Positions 24,508 to 27,118 of a stretch of 27,118 bases of DNA are shown piece after piece. Below the pieces are notes generated by a model, which saw nothing but the letters and a program-made list of their open reading frames with translations, did no database searches and was not told the origin of the DNA. The stretch covers positions 1-27,118 of the forward strand of contig JAEZLX010000131.1 of NCBI GenBank assembly GCA_023415035.1. The letters run 5' to 3'. The first letter of the stretch is position 1, and each line of letters begins with the position of its first letter. Source of the DNA: Pseudomonadota bacterium (GTDB lineage Bacteria; Pseudomonadota; Gammaproteobacteria; Burkholderiales; Burkholderiaceae_C). Position numbers and translations under genes: made by a program.

Positions 24508-25569
24508 ATGCAATACCAGATTCCCGACGTACCCGACATCCACGATCCGCGGCTCGCGCAGCGCTTGCAGCAGCTCATCGACAACAAGACCAAGCCACTG
24601 GGCTCGCTGGGGCGCCTCGAATCGCTGGCTCAGCGCATCGGCCTGGCGTTGGGCACCGAGGCACCTGAGTTGAAAGCGCCGCAGATGGTGGTGTTCGCAG
24701 GCGATCACGGGCTGGCAGCGCGCGGTGTCTCGGCCTATCCCGGCGACGTGACGGCGCAGATGGTGGAGAACTTCCTGGCCGGCGGTGCGGCAGTCAGCGT
24801 GCTGGCGCGCCAGCATGGCATCGGCCTGACGGTGGTCGATTGCGGCGTGCGGCGCGACTTCGAGCCGCAGCCCGGGCTGGTGATCAGCAAGCTGGCCAAG
24901 GGCACAGCCGATGCGCTGGAAGGGCCGGCCATGACCGATGCGCAGTGCCGCGCCGCACTGGCGGGCGGACAGGTCCTGCTCAGCCAGTTGCCGGGCAATG
25001 TGCTGTTGCTGGGCGAGATGGGCATTGGCAACACGTCGTCTGCGTCGCTGTTGATGAGCCGGCTCCTGGGGCTGGACATCGCCGAATGCACGGGTGCGGG
25101 CACCGGCATGGAGGGTGAGGCGCTGGCGCGCAAGACCGCCATCTTGCGCGAGGTGCTGGCACGCCATCCGGACGCCAGGGCGCCGCTGAATGTGCTGGCC
25201 GCGTTTGGCGGCTTCGAGATTGCCACCATGGTGGGGGCCGTGCTGCAGGCGGCGGTGGAGCGCCGCGTGATCGTGGTCGATGGGTTCATCACCACCTCGG
25301 CCGTCCTGGTGGCCGCGGCACTGCAGCCCAATGTGCTGCAGCGCTGCGTGTTCTCGCACTGTTCGGGCGAGAAGGGGCACGCCCGCATGCTGGAGCACCT
25401 GCGCGCGCAGGCACTGCTGAGCCTGGGGCTGCGCCTGGGCGAGGGCTCGGGTGCGGCACTGGCCTGGCCCCTGCTGGTCTCTGCCTGCGCGATCCTGCGC
25501 GAGATGGCCAGCTTCGAGTCGGCGGGTGTGTCGCGCCAGGCCGGGGAGCCCGCGTCCACCGGTGCGTGA
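24508..25569 (+). CDS. cobT: Nicotinate-nucleotide:dimethylbenzimidazole phosphoribosyltransferase CobT
   Basis: A 353-residue enzyme that forms alpha-ribazole phosphate from NaMN and 5,6-dimethylbenzimidazole, the lower ligand of cobalamin. Visible family segments are NKTKPLGSLGRLESLA, VVFAGDHGLAARGVSAYP, GEMGIGNTSSAS, and RLGEGSGAALAWPLL with the probable catalytic base Glu312. Length matches the Salmonella enzyme (356). The ATG starts 30 bases after cobQ without a clear ribosome binding site. It precedes cobS by 13 bases. Both products feed CobS. Confidence 0.95.
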   Translation: MQYQIPDVPDIHDPRLAQRLQQLIDNKTKPLGSLGRLESLAQRIGLALGTEAPELKAPQMVVFAGDHGLAARGVSAYPGDVTAQMVENFLAGGAAVSVLARQHGIGLTVVDCGVRRDFEPQPGLVISKLAKGTADALEGPAMTDAQCRAALAGGQVLLSQLPGNVLLLGEMGIGNTSSASLLMSRLLGLDIAECTGAGTGMEGEALARKTAILREVLARHPDARAPLNVLAAFGGFEIATMVGAVLQAAVERRVIVVDGFITTSAVLVAAALQPNVLQRCVFSHCSGEKGHARMLEHLRAQALLSLGLRLGEGSGAALAWPLLVSACAILREMASFESAGVSRQAGEPASTGA

Positions 25570-25582
25570 TGGACGTCCGATC

Positions 25583-26398
25583 ATGAGCCGTTTCGTCCGT
25601 CATTACCTGCTGGCATTGCAGTTCTTCACTCGGGTGCCGGTGACAGGGCGGCTTGCCGAATGGGTCGGGTATTCGCCGGCCATGTTGCGCGCGAGCGCGG
25701 CCCATTACCCCGGTGTGGGCTGGCTGGTGGGTGGCTTGAGCGCCGGTGCGTTCGCGCTCGTCACGATGGTCTTGCCCCCCGTTGCGGCACTGCCCTGGGT
25801 GGCAGCCGTCACGAGCACGGTGGCCAGTGTCATGCTCACCGGTGCCTTCCACGAGGACGGTCTGGCCGACACTGCCGACGGTCTGGGTGGCGGACTCACG
25901 CGCGAGCGGGCGCTGGAGATCATGAAGGACTCGCGCATCGGCACCTATGGTGCGATCGCGCTGGTTCTGGCCCTGCTGTCCAAGATCTCATTGCTGGCCA
26001 TGCTCGCTCAGGTGTCGCCCTGGATGGCGGTGCTGGGCCTGTTCGGTGCGCATGTGGTTTCTCGCCTGATGCCGATGTTCCTGATCAGCTTTCTCTCGCA
26101 TGTGGGCGACACGGCGAAGTCCAAATCCAAGCCGCTGGCCGATGCGATCGAGGACGGGGCGCTGTTGGCGGGCGTGGTCTGGGCGGCGCTGGCGCTGTGG
26201 CTGCTGCTGTGGGTGTCGCCGGGCTTGCACTGGCTGTGGGCGCTGGCAGGCGCCGCGGCGGGCATGGGCTGGATGTGGCGTTTGCTGTGGCGGCGTCTGC
26301 AAGGCTTCACCGGCGACGGGCTGGGCGCGACGCAGCAGCTGTCCGAGGTGGGCTTTTACCTGGGCTTGCTGCTGGCCCTGGGGCCGTTGACCGCATGA
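25583..26398 (+). CDS. cobS: Adenosylcobinamide-GDP ribazoletransferase CobS
   Basis: A 271-residue integral membrane enzyme joining AdoCbi-GDP with alpha-ribazole (or its phosphate) to give cobalamin (phosphate). The start YLLALQFFTRVPV and the acidic active-site segment GAFHEDGLADTADGLGGG, then MKDSRIGTYGAIAL, define the family. Six to seven hydrophobic helices follow. The frame is open upstream within cobT, but the ATG at 25583 fits the family N-terminus. Its stop overlaps the cobC start (ATGA). The reaction needs AdoCbi-GDP made by CobU/CobP, which is not encoded in this window. Confidence 0.95.
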   Translation: MSRFVRHYLLALQFFTRVPVTGRLAEWVGYSPAMLRASAAHYPGVGWLVGGLSAGAFALVTMVLPPVAALPWVAAVTSTVASVMLTGAFHEDGLADTADGLGGGLTRERALEIMKDSRIGTYGAIALVLALLSKISLLAMLAQVSPWMAVLGLFGAHVVSRLMPMFLISFLSHVGDTAKSKSKPLADAIEDGALLAGVVWAALALWLLLWVSPGLHWLWALAGAAAGMGWMWRLLWRRLQGFTGDGLGATQQLSEVGFYLGLLLALGPLTA

Positions 26399-26952
26399 AG
26401 CTGTGGCTGCTCCGGCATGCGCGGGTGAGCCTGCCCCCCGGCCTGTGCTACGGCGCCAGCGACGTGCCGGCGGACGAGGCGCACACCCGCGCGGCGGCGA
26501 TCCATTGGGCGCAAACGCTGCCGGCCGGGCTTCGCCTGCGCGTGTCTGCACTGGGTCGGGCGCGACAACTGGCGCGCGCGCTGCGCGCCTTGCGCCCCGA
26601 TCTGCCGGAGGCCGTCGTCGATGCGCGGCTGAACGAGATGGACTTCGGCCGCTGGGAACGGCAACACTGGGATGCCATCCCGCGCGCTGCTTTTGATGAA
26701 TGGATGGCCGACTTTGCCCACCACCGGGTGGGTGGCGGCGAAAGCACCCAGGCGTTGATCGATCGTGTGGCCGCAGCCCTGGCCGATGAGCGCGCCAGTG
26801 CCTCCGAGGGCGATGCGGTCTGGCTCACCCATGCCGGCGTGATCCGTGCCGCGTGCTACCTGGCTGGCGGAGGCATCACGCCGATTCCCGGCGTTGCGCA
26901 TTGGCCAAGCGAGGCGCCCGGACCGGGTGAAGGGCTCTGCCTGGCGTTGTGA
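26395..26952 (+). CDS. cobC: Alpha-ribazole phosphatase-type histidine phosphatase CobC
   Basis: A 185-residue member of the histidine phosphatase (phosphoglycerate-mutase-like) family. The catalytic pieces are Arg7-His8 in LLRHARVS, Arg55, Glu81 in LNEMDFGRWE and His146 in LTHAGVIRA. Residue 9 is Ala where the usual motif is RHG; this change is tolerated in related proteins, but it is worth noting. Position directly after cobS, with a four-base overlap, supports removal of the 5'-phosphate from alpha-ribazole phosphate or cobalamin phosphate. Other phosphatase substrates cannot be excluded. Confidence 0.88.
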   Translation: MKLWLLRHARVSLPPGLCYGASDVPADEAHTRAAAIHWAQTLPAGLRLRVSALGRARQLARALRALRPDLPEAVVDARLNEMDFGRWERQHWDAIPRAAFDEWMADFAHHRVGGGESTQALIDRVAAALADERASASEGDAVWLTHAGVIRAACYLAGGGITPIPGVAHWPSEAPGPGEGLCLAL

Positions 26953-26996
26953 CGGCGCCGCTCCGCGCTGGACTCCGGTTGCGGTAAAACCGTGGC

Positions 26997-27118
26997 ATGA
27001 GCCAACCGAGTACCTCGTCCGAACCCTGGTCACTGGGCCGCATGAAAGCGCTGGCGCTGGCGCTGCTGCTGATGGCGACCGTGGTCTATGCGGGCGCGAC
27101 GCTGATGGGGGACAGCCA
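26997..27118 (+). CDS. DUF445-like membrane protein, N-terminal fragment
   Basis: The first 40 codons of a gene cut by the window end. After a polar stretch (MSQPSTSSEPWSLG) comes RMKALALALLLMATVVYAGA, a single membrane helix preceded by Arg/Lys, as at the start of DUF445 (YjiN-like) proteins. The match rests on a short segment, so the family call is tentative. It begins 44 bases after cobC, without a clear ribosome binding site, and may not belong to the cobalamin operon. Confidence 0.5.
   Translation, partial: MSQPSTSSEPWSLGRMKALALALLLMATVVYAGATLMGDS

Noticed and set aside
22867..25584. A 905-codon open frame on the minus strand antisense to cobQ and cobT
   Set aside because: It mirrors the GC-rich third positions of two well-identified genes, has a His/Gln/Arg-rich composition and no recognisable domain.

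Overview
This is a high-GC window with dense gene packing and betaproteobacterial gene neighbourhoods. Examples are a zapB-like/zapA pair followed by 6S RNA, a DUF1631 protein next to clpB, a SWIB protein with a histone-H1-like Lys/Ala tail, and a riboswitch-led cobalamin salvage cluster. Together these suggest the order Burkholderiales (inference; no rRNA or marker-gene comparison could be made). I see no tRNA, rRNA, insertion sequence, phage gene or CRISPR array.

Left part (1-7639): the 3' end of clpB, a large DUF1631 gene, a coniferyl-aldehyde-dehydrogenase-type ALDH, a small winged-helix-like gene on the minus strand, and divergent from it a translationally coupled pair of arsC-type reductase and MFS exporter.

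Middle part (7640-14098): two regulators on the plus strand (LuxR-type with a PAS-like N-terminus, then a close CRP look-alike) run head-on into a three-gene minus-strand operon. In transcription order this operon encodes a soluble class III adenylate cyclase with TolB-like and TPR regions, a soluble PAP2/vanadium-haloperoxidase-family enzyme with an SGGF-repeat N-terminus, and a cytoplasmic S8 subtilase with large insertions. All three keep their catalytic residues. I do not recognise this combination as a described system, and it is the main candidate for something new: cAMP made by the cyclase could be read by the CRP-like protein next door.

Next (14266-17295): a terminator, the SWIB/H1-like protein, an RraA-family protein, a TSUP (TauE/SafE) permease, 6S RNA with its own -10 box and terminator, zapA and a small zapB-like coiled coil.

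Right part (17296-27118): a cobalamin riboswitch controls a co-directional run, btuB-btuF-btuC-btuD, a 40-codon ORF, an ogt-type DNA alkyltransferase, cobQ, cobT, cobS and cobC, most of them overlapping or separated by only a few to a few tens of bases. The layout fits uptake of cobalamin or its precursors across both membranes followed by late nucleotide-loop assembly. The corrin-ring genes and the cobU/cobP and cbiB/cobD steps are not in the window. The window ends in the first codons of a DUF445-like membrane protein.
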